DNA from: Verpa conica
Taxonomy: Eukaryota; Ascomycota; Pezizomycetes; Pezizales; Morchellaceae
Length of the DNA: 64,000 nt
Direction: 5' to 3'
Assembly (NCBI GenBank): GCA_033030425.1
Contig: JAUFSD010000006.1
Location: 1,364,001-1,428,000 of the forward strand
Shown here: piece after piece, positions 1 to 11,769 of the stretch
Layout: every line of letters begins with the position of its first letter
Position numbering within the stretch: position 1 is the first letter of the stretch
The notes under the pieces: generated by a model
Database searches by the model: none
What the model was told of the DNA's origin: nothing
Seen by the model: the letters and a program-made list of their open reading frames with translations, nothing else
Made by a program: the position numbers and the translations under genes

Positions 1-846
1 ACCAAGTGATGAATAGACTAAAGGGTTTGTAACAATATCGTGAGATCTAATATATCTAGGAGTGGGTTGTTTCTAAACTGGAGAGTGAGGCTCGGTGCAG
101 AACTTAGTGGGATAGGGTTTGGCTGCTGCATACTATTTGATGATCAGGTATTGCTTAACCCTAACCTTTGCGCTTTCTTTCCCTATTTCCGGACATAAAC
201 ATGGACAGAGATAGTAGATTTCGTGAGTTTACACGATATACCAAGAATATACTACAGTCCTTACCGCTGCATCTCCGAGTTGAACTTACATGCAGACAAC
301 AGGTAGTGACCGGTGCACCGAGTGATAAAGTATGATTTGATCAACTAGAATGATTTAATCGGGTTATAGAACGTACGGTCAGCTATCAGCAAACTCTGTC
401 CCAACCGCAGCCCTCGGCCGGCCCCCTCTAAAAAAAAATAAGTGTCTTAGTGAGTCACCGAAGATTTTTCTTACATTTCAGACGGTGAACAGGGGTCAGC
501 CTTGGCGCAGACTACCGGACTACCGATAGGATTCGGGTAGGACAGCAGGATACGGATAGAAGTATTATCATTTGGGAACCCTCCCTATATAGTCCTGTAC
601 CCTTCAATAGTCCGGCTAAGCCTGCAGAACCCCTGCTCGCCATGCACGCTGTCCAGTTATACTATACTTTATTGACTCACAGGATCACGGAGATACAAAC
701 ACCTGGGAGCTTAAATACGAAAGGACTATAAACTCCGGAATAAGGGGGGTATAAAAACATATTTGGAATAGAGTAGATTTTCTTTTTTTTTCTCGCTAAC
801 CTTCACAGTTCTAAGTAACAATTAAAAGAAAAACACAAAATTCACA
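1..846. other. Intergenic DNA upstream of the aldo-keto reductase
   Basis: I see no gene here. The last 100 bases have promoter character: a TATA box, then a T-rich tract around 780-795 and an A-rich leader directly before the start codon. The rest carries stop codons in all frames and no recognisable repeat. Confidence 0.6.
750..756 (+). promoter_or_regulatory. TATA box of the aldo-keto reductase gene
   Basis: TATAAAA lies 97 bp upstream of the start codon at 847. It is followed by a pyrimidine-rich stretch, a usual fungal core-promoter arrangement. The assignment rests on motif and spacing only. Confidence 0.5.
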
Positions 847-2148
847 ATGGAATATGCAAGGTATCATCTCCCTCTTCCTCTCAAAATATCCTAAATAACA
901 AATTCTCCCTTCAGAATCGGCAACAGTGGACTCCGCACTTCGCGTATCATTCTCGGTGCCATGTCTTATGGCGACCCTGATTGGGCCGCTTGGGTCAAGA
1001 ATGAAGAGGAATCACTCCCACTCTTGAAGGCCGCGTTCGATAACGGTATCAATACGTGGGATACAGCAAATGCGTATTCTAATGGTGCAAGCGAGCGGAT
1101 AATCAAAAAGGCGATACAGAAGTATAATATCCCCCGGAAGCAGTTGGTGATCTTGTCGAAATGTTTTTTTGGTGTCTCGGAGGTGGTTTTTCCTCTTCTC
1201 TCTCTGTGTGTGTGGAGTTGTGCTAATTATGAGTGAAGGAGGGTCAAGAAATAGTAGCACCCGCGGAGAGGGTAAAGGGGGAGTGGGCTAATCAGATGGG
1301 GTTGTCGAGGAAGCATATTTTTGATGCGGTGGATGCGAGTGTAGAGAGGCTAGGAACTTATATAGATATTCTACTAATCCATCGGTATGGTTATGTTTCG
1401 CGGTGGCAAGGAGATGATGAGTGTGCTAATTTTATAAATATAGACTAGATAGGGAGACACCAATGGAGGAGATAATGAAAGCCCTCCACGACGTCGTCCA
1501 GAGTGGAAAGGTTCGCTATATTGGAGGTTTGTCTATTATAGTTCTTACATTGGTCAATCACATACTAATTATAACAGCTTCTTCAATGTTCGCCTGGGAA
1601 TTCCAAATGCTCCAGAACATTGCCGAAAAAAACAATTGGACTAAATTCATCTCCATGCAAAACTACTACAACCTACTGGTACCCCCCTACCCTTCTCTCT
1701 TTCTTCCTGACATAGCTAAACTAACATCGGCTACATGTAGTACCGCGAAGAAGAACGAGAAATGATCCCCTACTGCAATGCCACCGGCGTTGGAATAACC
1801 CCCTGGTCTCCCCTAGCCCGTGGTGTCCTTACCCGCCCCTACGACTCCCGCGGAACCACTCGTGAGGAATCGGATTTCCTCCTTAAAATTGATCGGTCTC
1901 GCGAATCCGAATCCGATGCAGTGACAGTCGGACGCGTCGAGGAGATTGCGAAGAAACATGGTGTTAGTATGGCGATTGTGGCAACAGCGTGGGTGTTGAG
2001 TAAGGGTGTTTCTCCAATCTTGGGGTTAGGGAGTGTAGCAAGGATTGAGGAGGCGGTGGAGGCGGTGAAGTTTAAGTTGACTGAGGAGGAAATTAAATAT
2101 CTAGAGGAGTCGTATATTCCGAAGGTGCCATCTGGGATTCTCGTTTAA
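847..2148 (+). CDS. Aldo-keto reductase (AAD / YPL088W-like)
   Basis: Predicted cytosolic NADPH-dependent oxidoreductase reducing aldehydes or ketones; the true substrate is unknown. I read six exons: 847-860, 915-1182, 1239-1384, 1444-1526, 1578-1678 and 1741-2148. They join in frame to a 339-residue protein, the normal family size. All five introns are GT-AG and 51-62 bp long. The AKR catalytic tetrad is intact: Asp54 and Tyr59 in [10 protein letters not shown], Lys87 in VILSK and His142 in LLIHR. The barrel motifs [28 protein letters not shown] and [11 protein letters not shown] follow, and the C-terminus has [11 protein letters not shown], the usual cofactor-contacting segment. The 14-nt first exon was chosen because it supplies the only upstream ATG in frame with the first beta strand. 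It is not in an obvious cluster. Confidence 0.93.
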
Positions 2149-3132
2149 GTATGAGGGTTGTCTGATATGTAAATCGAATCATTGATGAGGTTTAGATATC
2201 ACTACTATAAAGAACGCAGTGTACTGAATCTCATGCTTGTCAATCATTCCCCTCCTGTACACTTGAGCGGTATGAAAATGAAAAAGAGGGTATTATGACT
2301 AGAAATAGATCACAACATCAGACGAGTAGACTTGGATATTCGTCTACACATATAGAGTAACAATTCTAGAGATTAGGGAGTATAGAGTATAATAATAGAA
2401 TTAAGGTGTGAGGTGCTCGACGACCTTGCTGTGACCCACAGGTATGGGTGATAAGTTATGGTGCGGGTCACAAAGACCCAGATCAAGATTCTAGCTTCAC
2501 GATCTTCCTATAAAATTCCTAACTAGTAAAGCAGCTCTGCCGTAAATTGTGGGGTAAAAACAACAGGGTTGGCCCTTGCGACATGCTGATGGCGGAGTGA
2601 CCCGCTGGCTGGGGATAGGCGGGTGGAAAGCCCATGTCGGTATATAGTAATCCCACCACCGCTATCAAGTCACTCGTCGCCATTTCCGATGTGTGGCGCT
2701 GTCACTCCTGACCTCCTGAAGAAACGTACGAATGTCTTTTAGCTGGGCGCAGGGAGGTCCCGGTGACTTATCGATAAGCCACCCCTCCAACCGCAACCAC
2801 AACCACAACCACAACCACAACCGCCACCACCATCGTCATCATCACCATCATCATCATCGCAGTTAGGTCCAACGTGTCAGATCACCGCTTTGCTACTTCT
2901 CGTGAACTGAACTCTACTAAATACTCACTACCACCTATTCTCCTATCCTAAGATCCAAGGGTCTCAGTGTCTAGTAGTTGACATATTTAGCCTCATCGCC
3001 AGTGGCCGTGCCCTTTGTGATACCAGACAAGTTGTTTCCCGCTTTTCGTTTCTAAGCTCTTAACATCATCTTGCCCATCTATACTCTGAGAAATCTCCCC
3101 TAAAGGGTTCAGGTTTAAAGGTTGTCCGCATC
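2149..3132. other. Intergenic region between aldo-keto reductase and WBP2-like gene
   Basis: There is no coding region. It presumably holds the reductase 3' end (AT-rich, to about 2400) and the promoter and 5' UTR of the next gene, which is pyrimidine-rich after 2870. A simple-sequence tract lies at 2793-2859. Confidence 0.6.
2793..2859. repeat. CAACCA / CAT microsatellite
   Basis: Four or five near-perfect ACAACC hexamers run into a CAT/CAC trinucleotide tract. It lies about 270 bp upstream of the WBP2-like start codon, so it may fall in the promoter or 5' UTR. Confidence 0.85.
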
Positions 3133-3991
3133 ATGTCTATAAAGTAAGTTCTCCCCTTCCATAGTAGCTGCAAGACCTAGATGCAAGACCTCGCCCACCA
3201 TCCCTAGGAACGAATCAAGAAGCTAAACGAGCACTCTTAAACTCCGTAGCTGGGTTATGCTGGATAACAGCACCGCACAATCATTCGTCAACCTTCCCGG
3301 CGAACGGGTGCTCTACAGCTCTCCCTCAAGAACAAGCTTCTCACTCTCTTCATCAAACACTCAAGCCGGGGCAAAGACAATCGCTCTCAACAGCGCCTCC
3401 GGTGTAATCCATCTCACAAATCACCGGGTACCGTTATATCAACCCCCTTCCCCTTTCACACATTCGCGCTAATACCCTACCCAATAGATTGTCTACATAC
3501 CCGCCCAACGGACCAAAGACCTAGAGTCGTTCTCCTGCCCGATCAACCACCTTCACGACACACATGTCGCCGCCCCTTTCTTTGGTGCAAATTACTGGAC
3601 CGCTGTTGTTCAGCCTGTCGCCAATGGTGGCCTCACGTCGGTCAGTTCCGCTATTGAATTGAAGCTTGTTTTTAAGGAGGGTGGAGCTTTCGATTTTTAT
3701 ACCATGTTTGAGAGGGTAAAAGAGAGATTCCTACAGGCTTTGGAGACGGCAAGAGCTTCGGGAAGAGCTACGGGGGGACGCCCAATGGAGAATGTGCATC
3801 TGGATGAGTTACCTGCATATGAAGCACCCCCGCCGGGGGTGGATGAGCCAGGTTCGTCGTCACTCGTGAATGATACCGCTAGCTATAGGGTTCCCCCAAT
3901 GGGACCTCCACCAGGGTACGAAGAGGCACAGCGGGAGAGCGTGGCTACAGAGTTGCAGAGGCAGTATAACGATAGCAAGAATGGCCGGTAA
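3133..3991 (+). CDS. GRAM-domain WBP2-like adaptor protein
   Basis: Three exons (3133-3143, 3250-3427, 3488-3991) give a 230-residue protein. The 11-nt first exon joins to read MSINWVMLD, the characteristic start of the WBP2 family, which strongly supports the 106-bp first intron. Residues about 1-130 form the GRAM/PH-like fold, with LPGERVLYSS, the strand GVIHLTNHRIVYIP, and the segment HVAAPFFGANYWTAVVQPV. The C-terminal third is Pro/Glu-rich with an LPAY motif and a true PPxY motif (PPPGYEEA). Such motifs normally bind WW domains, for example of Nedd4/Rsp5-type ubiquitin ligases. A role as a membrane or trafficking adaptor is inferred from the family; no catalytic function is expected. Confidence 0.9.
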
Positions 3992-4291
3992 TCAACCTAT
4001 GAGGAAGGAAAGAAGGAAATGAAGGAGTTTCATAGTAGTATTCTTGTGTTTTGTCGAGACGTCAAAATATGCTTTTGGGGATGGCGTTCATGTCGACTTG
4101 TTTTCTGTTTCTTTCTGTTCTTTCGTTTACTTCTGGTTTTTTGAGTAATTTGTTCCACATTATGTGTTACAAGCCAGGGGGTCCGTGGGGTATTCTTTTT
4201 TGACGAGTGTTTGTACTTAGCTGAACGAGTAGTCGCCTTATTCTAGAGAGGAAAGCACAAGCCCTTTAATAGTTTCCCGACTTCTGCATGT
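3992..4291. other. Convergent 3' intergenic spacer
   Basis: The 300-bp T-rich spacer lies between the WBP2-like and POP7-like stop codons. It probably holds both 3' UTRs and polyadenylation regions. I see no other structure. Confidence 0.5.
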
Positions 4292-4851
4292 CTACAAATT
4301 ATTGCCTCTACCCACCACACGAATGACGATCTCAACAGTACTGACTTTCCTAGCCCTCATCGAGACCTCTGTATCCTCCTCCATCTCCACATCCTCCATC
4401 TCCTCTTGACCCCTCTTCCTCTTGCCCCTCCTTCTCACCCCCCCGCTCCTCCCTTCTTCACCCCTCACCTCTTCCTCCACAGCCACAACATCGTCAACAA
4501 CATCCAAACTTCCTGTCCTAACCACTACACCTTCGCCCTCCTCCTGAAAGTAAACTCCTATTTGCAATGCTTTATCAATCGCCTTTCCACTCGCTTTCAG
4601 TGTCACATCACCACTGTCATTGAGGAATATCTGTACGCGCTTGATGGCAGAGATGAATGGTGTACGGGCAGATACATAGATTATCCTAGGTTGAGAGGTG
4701 GCTTTGGGCGTGGGGATGGGGGGGTGGAGGAGCGGTCGCTTTTGGATACGGAAGTCTATACGGTTAGCTTTTTCAAGTGGTATGAAGTGGGGGGGAGGTT
4801 ACTTAAAGGCAGCGGGGGTGCTTTGGGGTGCGCTGGTAAGGAGGATGCCAT
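4292..4851 (-). CDS. POP7: RNase P/MRP subunit POP7 (Rpp20-like, Alba fold)
   Basis: Protein subunit of the nuclear RNase P and RNase MRP ribonucleoproteins, which process tRNA 5' ends and pre-rRNA. Two exons on the minus strand (4803-4851 and 4292-4755) are split by a 47-bp GT-AG intron with a CTAAC branch point. The product has 170 residues. After a proline-rich start it shows FRIQKRPLLHPPIPTP, typical of fungal Pop7, then the Alba-like core RIIYVSARTPFISAIKRV and the segment LKASGKAIDKALQIGVYFQ. The second half is low-complexity, acidic and basic (RRRGKRKRG, EEMEDVEMEED), ending in a strand STVEIVIRVVG. Without the intron the frame is closed by a stop just before the Alba core, which is why I placed it. 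The long charged insert is unusual but plausible. Confidence 0.85.
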
Positions 4852-5588
4852 TATAGACGGTCGAAAGAAATGATATAAGTTAGGCAAAATGGTTTGTGGG
4901 AGGAGAAATAGCGCAGGTTGACACGTTGCTTGGCGGGCTCTGTCGCGCGTGCATGATCGACAACAGGGTTAAAGCTTGACCTTAAATCACTGGGTGTTTA
5001 TTCCGCGGACCCTTATGTATAGAAATAACCTTCATATATATACAAAGCAATACACAAAATCAACCCCGATTTTTCACAACCTCCTCTAGAGAATTAGGTG
5101 CCTACTTTCTTTCTATTATCTTCCACCCCTCTAAAAAGAAACTAATGTCTAGTTAGAAACCCTTCTAATGAAATGAGTCCAAAAAGAAAACCTGGAAAGT
5201 AGCAAATTCAAAAAAATAAGTAATGGAAATATAAATCAAAAACCTTGCCCCAACACTTATATGTTTGGTTCAACTAACCCTGCCCATGGAGTAACCATTA
5301 CTTGGCACTATAGATGGGTTTAAAGCTTAGTAAAAGAGTATGGGAAAAACGAAGAAAGAGGAAAGAAGAGGAGGTAAATAGGTAGCCAACATGATATCTA
5401 TTAAACATTAAATACCTAGAAACAATGCCCCAGAATTAAAAGAGGGTCAAAAAGTAAATTGAATGTAAGGTAAAGTAGTTATTAAAAAACGACATAATAC
5501 AAGGAAGTATACCGGGGCGTGTAAAGACTAGAGTAATATATTTCTAGGGGGTCTCCCAAGCAAGAGGGGCTATGAATGAAGAAGATGT
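4852..5588. other. AT-rich spacer between POP7-like and YTH genes
   Basis: This 737-bp stretch is A/T-rich with many homopurine runs. It holds the POP7-like promoter side and the 3' region of the YTH gene. No ORF of note and no repeat were recognised. Confidence 0.5.
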
Positions 5589-7512
5589 TTAAAGGCGATG
5601 CTCCTCTTCATGTCCATACTTAGGGGCTGGGTATGTACTCTGGAGGAGACTAGAGCTGCTCATGTAGCTGGTAAAAAGATGGAAGACATTTTCGCCGACA
5701 TCAGAAAGAATCTCTTGAGTGTCCCTGCAGTTGGTGAAGGGCTTGTTGTCGTTATTTCTATATAAGAGAGAACTGATTTTAGTTACTTGGTGACGTTTGT
5801 GGAACGTAATTAATTAAGATACTTACGCAACACGAAATTGACGCAAATCACTATTAACAATATCCTTGATAATTTTCCATTGAACATTGAATCGACTAAG
5901 ATTCCATTAGCAAATCTAGAGCCAAAAACGTTTATTTTACATAATATTTAGACTCACCCTCTCCAACGCTTATCAGACCAGATACCCGCGTGAGTCGTAA
6001 GATCGACAGGGCTTGTCATTTCAGCAAGCCCGCAGAATTTACCGCTATATATTATCAGTAAAAATTGCGATAGAAATACATAACGAAATACGAAATAACC
6101 AACCTTCCAGAGACCGAAAAGAATAAGTAAATAGGTCCTCTCCTGTTGGTATCACGGAAAGCCCTATCGAGGCGTTTATTCCCAAGGTCGGTTGAGGTCC
6201 AGATCCCATGCTTGAGTGAGGCGAAAATATCAAGCTCACAGTTAGACTTGATAACAAAAAAACGACTCTAGACGAAAAAAAAAATTATTAGCTGTTATTG
6301 AAGATGTTTAACTTAAAAAATATTAAAAGATTATACTCTTACACAGTAAGGTCTCTTCTCAAATGGCGTATTAAGGCTATGAGCCATACAAGCCCACTTT
6401 TCGCTGATAGCAAGCTGCAAAGCATCATCACCACGTCTAAATCCTTTCCTTTTACGTCCGTCGGCATCATGGGTTGGCAGCTCGGGTCTGAGTTCTAGCA
6501 AACTGTGAGGCCTATATTGTTTAGAATCCTTTTCAATATGATTATATATGTTATGAGTATCATTAGAGTGGCCAAGATCTATGGGTATAGGTTTTCCACT
6601 GTATTCATATGCCTGAAGATCCACAATTAATTGCTTTCCAGACATGGCTCTCAAAAGAGGTGGATAGGTGTTCTGTGAAGACACATCTTTTGTATGAGAT
6701 ATAGGAGGAGGGCTCGTCAAACGAAGTTGAATACCATCCGAATTAATAGTACGCTGCTGGATGTTAAGTTGCATAAAAGCATCAAGGCCCCCGGGGAATA
6801 GAGAATCCTCGAAGCTCTTCTTAGTGATAGCTTCGCGTTCCTCTTTGCTTTTCCAGCTACGGTTAACCCTAGCAAGCCCAGTTTGATGACGAAGAAGAGG
6901 CCATTCGGGCTGGGTAGTGAGCTTAGGGAGCGGTACAGTATTCTCCTTCCGAAGTCGGGGTGGCTGTTTTGATAATTCATCCTCATAGATCGCCCAAAGA
7001 CTATTGGTGACATTGACAGTTGGAGGAAACTTTACGTTATTAGGCGTGGAAGTTGTTGCAGTAGGGTCACTGTTACTAACAACGAGCTTAGGAGAAGGTC
7101 TCGAAATCGGCTGCTGCATAGGTACGTAAGTCTTCTGCCGCAAAATGACACTTCCGTTGCTGAAAAGGACGCTTGGGGGCGGACAAGGTATCCTAGAAGA
7201 GGAGATTCCATTGTTGATGGTGGTATCATAGCCACGGTTTATTCCGTTCATGCACGACGCAGTATTGCTGCGTAGAATATCGTTAAAACCTCCTTCGGTG
7301 TTTGCTCTAGGATCACGGAGTCCAGCACTGAAAAAGTCGAGGGTGCTAGAAATACGGCGCAGACCCTTATTAGGGGGGGGTTCAAAAACTTGAGCACCAG
7401 AGAAGTCATTCTCCAGGTTAGATTCGGTCCTTCGAAAAGAGACATTTGGAGCACGCAACTCCATGATAGTTGAAGTGCCGCGACAGTTGTTATAGGTAGA
7501 CATTGTAGCCAT
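5589..7512 (-). CDS. YTH-domain m6A RNA-binding protein
   Basis: Reads N6-methyladenosine in RNA. Fungal homologues (Pho92/Mrb1, Mmi1) act in meiotic mRNA control. Five minus-strand exons (6343-7512, 6104-6267, 5958-6044, 5827-5895, 5589-5757) give 552 residues. Residues 1-390 are a low-complexity, Ser/Asn/Pro-rich disordered region. The YTH domain (about 391-530) reads [19 protein letters not shown], then [27 protein letters not shown] and [16 protein letters not shown]. The three tryptophans that form the YTHDF-type methyl-adenine cage are present: Trp413, Trp467 and Trp472. All introns are GT-AG, 59-75 bp. The domain only appears after splicing: the long first exon alone has no recognisable fold. 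It is transcribed divergently from the meiotic gene HOP1, 1,024 bp apart. Whether it is Mmi1-like or Pho92-like is not decided; the cage looks DF/Pho92-type. Confidence 0.93.
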
Positions 7513-8536
7513 TTAGGGCCTCCTGTTAAGTAAGATTGTGTCAGAGTAGGATAGGATTAGGACGAAGGTAGAAAATCTGTGGCACTGCTGCTGGCGAGGC
7601 CTCTGCTTAATAGGGTCAGACTGATGTTGAGATTTTATGGAGGAAGGGAAAGGAAAGGAAAGAAACTATTTAAATACCAAGTTTCCATATCAATCTAGGG
7701 CAGGCTCGTCTGTGGCTGGCTACCGGGGGAAACTGTAAATCACGTTTCAATACTATCCTAATCCCAGGATTATCGGCGGCTGTACTACATAGTATTTGTT
7801 TGACGGCCACCGGCAGCCAATTGCGGGAGTATGAAGTAGGAGAAAATTCTTCCAGAAGAGGTGATTGGAGCCATTGCAGTTTTCTTGTCGGCTACAAAAG
7901 ATATCAGCATCTAAAGCTAGGGCAAACTATCCGATTAAGATAAGGTATGATAAATACCTTCGAAAGCCTTCGGGGACTTGTAGATGAAAGGGCGTGCAAA
8001 TATAAAATTTTCTATATAGGTATAGATAATAATGATGACTGTGTTCATGAACCATCTAGTGCACCTGTAAATGTGCTAAGAAAGGATATCTGCCATCCAC
8101 ACAGTGGGTCAAGAAACACCAGCGTGTCATTAGTATAACGTACATAAACCTTGACTTTGTCACTACATCTATTTATCCTGTATGTTTTATGGCCACGTTT
8201 CCCCTGCACCACACGTGAGCTTAGCATATTTTATTTTGTGGAAACTCTATTTCGCCAGCCTTAGCCCCCAGTTCTCAGTGTCACATAAATTTCTCTACAA
8301 AGAGCCCCTTCTCATCTATTAACCGTCACTAGAATTTCCACCCCTCTCAACTATCTAGTTAGGCCTACGATAGGCCGAGTAATCCGTCTATCAATCTCCC
8401 TCCCTTTATGATTCTTCATATAGTCATCCTTCTTCACATCTATACTTTTGCCTTCGTTACCCTTATATTCCTACTTTTTCGTAGTATCACTTGTAAACCC
8501 ATCGCCGACTCTTGGGAACATCCTAGTGATTTTAAA
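7513..8536. promoter_or_regulatory. Divergent promoter region of YTH gene and HOP1
   Basis: Shared 1,024-bp upstream region. It contains a TATTTAAAT-type TATA element near 7668 for the YTH gene, a URS1-like site at 7773-7781, and a CACGTG E-box at 8212-8217. No coding sequence is supported, although an ATG at 8408 is in frame with the HOP1 start. Confidence 0.5.
7773..7781 (+). promoter_or_regulatory. URS1-like site (TCGGCGGCT)
   Basis: TCGGCGGCT matches the core of the yeast URS1 element bound by Ume6, which represses meiotic genes in mitosis; yeast HOP1 itself carries one. It lies 261 bp upstream of the YTH start and 756 bp upstream of the HOP1 start. A 9-mer match can occur by chance about once in two such windows, so this is suggestive only. 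Confidence 0.3.
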
Positions 8537-11500
8537 ATGGCAATTGGACAAGCCCTGCTTACAAAAACTCCAATTCCTAATACCATTAAACAGCAGCAGC
8601 GAGAACAAGAAATTCAACAAGCAAACAAGATTTCGGTATTTCAAAATCAGCCGCTCAAATTTGAGCAAAGTCTACAGCTTGTTCAGACACTCCTTGGGGC
8701 CTCGGTGAGTTTTTCCCCTCCACATGGGAGCTCCTAATAGCGAGGTGTTCCAAAAAAACTGACACCATTTGAGATTGGTTGTCTTTCTTTTCTCCGGTGA
8801 GTTTTTTCGAAATATCTACTAGTTTTTGAACCCTAAATTTCCGCTTGATTGGGTGTTCTTATAAGATTATTTCCGACTGATTGTTTGACAGTGGACTACT
8901 TCCGGAAGAGTGCTTCGTCGAGAAACGTTACGGCGGAAATTCCTCAGCTGCTATCAATTATCGCTCTTTCACTAGCGATATTGACGACGAATCTTTCAAG
9001 AAGGTTACAACGAGCTCTGGAACTCGTGTCAAAAGACTGAGGAGAGGCTACTCTGGGGAAGCAGATCAGCTTTTAGATTGGCTAGTACGGCCATCCTTCA
9101 CTCATATTTGAATAGTCCAATGAGTACTTACTACTACTACCCTTTTTAAGGAAATTGGCATTTTTGATGCTCTTCAGAAGGGTTATCTTAAAGCAATTCA
9201 ACTGGCAATTTATGTAGACAAGGAACACCCAGAAATAATAGTCGAGTCTTATACATTTTCATTTTCCTATCGTGAAAAGGAAGATGGTACCTGCACGATC
9301 AGCCTTCGAGTCACTGATATCACTGGACGTGGGGTCACGGTAGAAGATGCAAATAAAAATCTCCAATTGATGATGAGGAGATTAATCGTTATCACTCAGG
9401 AAAGTTTTTCCTGAAATACTGATGCATGCCAAAGGCTGACTTAAAACCACATTTCAGAACCTCCCCCCTCTCCCTGGTATGTAGCCTCAAATTCAAAATA
9501 TTCCTGTTAATATAAATACATTTGGTGTACTTACTACTCCCTAGACCAACGTTGGCTCACTATTCGACTTCATTATCTGGCCCATACCCCAAGTGACTAC
9601 GATCCCCCAAGCTTTATACGTGTCTCTACCAACTCCCCTCCTCTAAAATTCCACGAGAACGAGGCCAGAGAGGTTGAAAGACTTGAGGTTGGATGTTTAG
9701 ATGCAGGTTTTCATGCGTTAGTACCCTAGCCTACATCCATAAATTCTACCCTGTCAATTGTTAATTTCTGCTATTTATAGGGTTTCCCTCAAGATATCAA
9801 GTATGAATGATACTGAAATCCAGGAGCGTCCAAGACGGCGTCGTGGCTCAAGATTTATCCACGCAGATACAGACATAGAAGCACCTCAATTTACTATGGA
9901 TTCTTCCCAAAAGGCTATTAAAAGCCACGTCAACGATGCAAATGACCCATTAAAGGGATTAGTTGCTAATAAACATGATACTGTACGGGACTTGCCTACA
10001 GTAGATAAGCACCAGAAATCTGGTAATCACATAAACGCTAAGAGCTCGTTTACTTCGAATATCGGCTCCTTGGAGAGGGCCGGACGCAATACACAAGAGA
10101 AGACATTTCTCCGTGGGATGCTTCGCCCAGTGGCTCGAGATAGTGGTATCATTGAGACCCAACCACTTGAAACGCCTCAGAAAAGTGATGATAATAGCAT
10201 CCCTTCAAGTCTCACGCAATCCCTGGCACCTCTTCTTAAGCCACAAATCTTTAATACTAGCCAGACCTCTATGGTCGATTCTACTAATCCTACCCTTTTG
10301 CCTCCTTTTCCCCCTTTGCGCATTCATACGCCAGCAGATTTGGCTCCGCAAAAGTCTTTGGCTTCTCACAAAAAGCGAGCGCCACTAGTAGCAGTACCTA
10401 CTACTTATATTTCTCAGCCCCAAACCCCTCACAAAAAAGACCATGGCAACCGAGAAACTGAAGAGAATTCTCTGGTGCAAATCAAGAACGCTATCGAATT
10501 TGTTGATAGAACAATGAGTAAGCTAAAGCTTTCAAAAGCCAAGACAACAGAACTAAAAAAAAAGAGCAAAAGCGCAAGCAATAAAGAATTTCCACGAAAG
10601 AGTAAAGTGGCTGAAAGAGGGACGGAGAAAAACAAAGGGCATGAAGACCGCATCAACTGTGAGTGCGGTGACGAGAGGAAGTTTGAGGAAGACATGATTT
10701 GCTGTGATAACTGCGATGAATGGCAGCACACTGATTGCTATGGGTTTTCTTCTGCAAAAGACAATCGTATCCCCGATTTTCATGTTTGTTACAGCTGCCT
10801 TCTTGGGGCGAATGAGGGAAAACTTCTAGAGGAAATGCGTAACATGGCCCTATTCAGAAGAGCATTAAGGACCATTTGGAACCAGGAAAGCTTCCCATCA
10901 TCGAACAAGGCCTTTGCTAATAAACTTGGTGTGTAATTTCCGTCTACCACCTATATCTACCCTCTAATATTGTCTAAGAGCTAATAGTCGAGTGACAGGT
11001 TGTGACCTACCGACAGCATTACAGATTACAAGACGTTTAGAGAACGAAGGTTTTATTGCAAATGACATTGTTAAAGCAAGAATTCGTAGGAAAAAAGTAT
11101 ACGAGGTTGTGAAAACAGATGAAACGAAGAACCATATGGATACAGAATACTTTGACCCTTTGAAGAGAATCTCTCATCATGTTAGTCAACCTCCCCCACC
11201 ATTCCTCCAAAAGAACTCCTTAGCTAATAGCAAAATGAAAGTTCGAGAACCCCATCTCTCCAAATATCATACGTGAATCTCTCCTCAAAGAGACTCCTCT
11301 AGAAACCTTCCTCACTTCGTTGGAAGATATCGTCAAGGATTCTCAGGAAGTTGGGAATTTTACTGAAGAGGCCATTACCCTTCTTGATCAAAAGAATAAT
11401 ACTCACATTTCTAGTACTTACGCGGAGTCTACTGCTGATGAGGAAGAAAATACACCTCCTCAGAGAACTAGCTCGAATAATATGGCTCTTCACGAGACTA

Positions 11501-11769
11501 AAGTAGACCGACTCAGGGATTCTAAACGCCCAAATACTACGAGTCTTAGTTATGTTGACTTTACAGGCAGGAAAAAGGCTCCATTTGAGATTGCGGAATC
11601 CCCTGAACCAATGGAAGTAGAAACTACCGGAGAACCCCAAATACCTGCTAGAGTAAACACCATTGCACAGGCAACCACTACTAGTCGTAGCCGGTCACCC
11701 ATGATTAATGTTGGTGGAGTACTACATGATATCTTCGTTGGTGAGGAATTGGGTTATAGGAGATTGTGA
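8537..11769 (+). CDS. HOP1: Meiotic chromosome axis protein Hop1 (HORMA-PHD-winged helix)
   Basis: Nuclear meiotic axis protein that promotes double-strand breaks and homologue bias. Nine exons: 8537-8704, 8774-8796, 8892-9084, 9151 to about 9399, 9458-9476, 9545-9716, 9781-10928, 10999-11180 and 11242-11769, giving about 893 residues. The HORMA domain (about 35-275) reads LKFEQSLQLVQTLLGASIGC, then RGLLPEECFVEKRY, LRRGYSGEADQLLDWLE, VESYTFSFSY and DQRWLTIRLHY. A basic disordered linker leads to a C4HC3 PHD finger (about 568-615; CECGDERK, CCDNCDEWQHTDCYGF). The winged-helix segment (about 620-700; TALQITRRLENEGFIA) follows, so this is the Hop1 chromatin-binding region. A disordered tail ends the protein; in other Hop1 proteins the tail bears the closure motif. 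Exon 2 (23 nt) restores GASIGCLSFLRG. The exon 4 donor is odd: the family-consistent joint VITQ/NLPPLP needs GA instead of GT. An in-frame ATG at 8408 would add 43 hydrophobic residues and is rejected. Confidence 0.92.

Noticed and set aside
4406..4873. 155-codon plus-strand open frame
   Set aside because: It is antisense to the POP7-like gene, whose Alba-fold motifs and intron are convincing.
8408..8536. In-frame upstream extension of HOP1 from the ATG at 8408
   Set aside because: It would add 43 mostly hydrophobic residues not expected before a HORMA domain; more likely 5' UTR.
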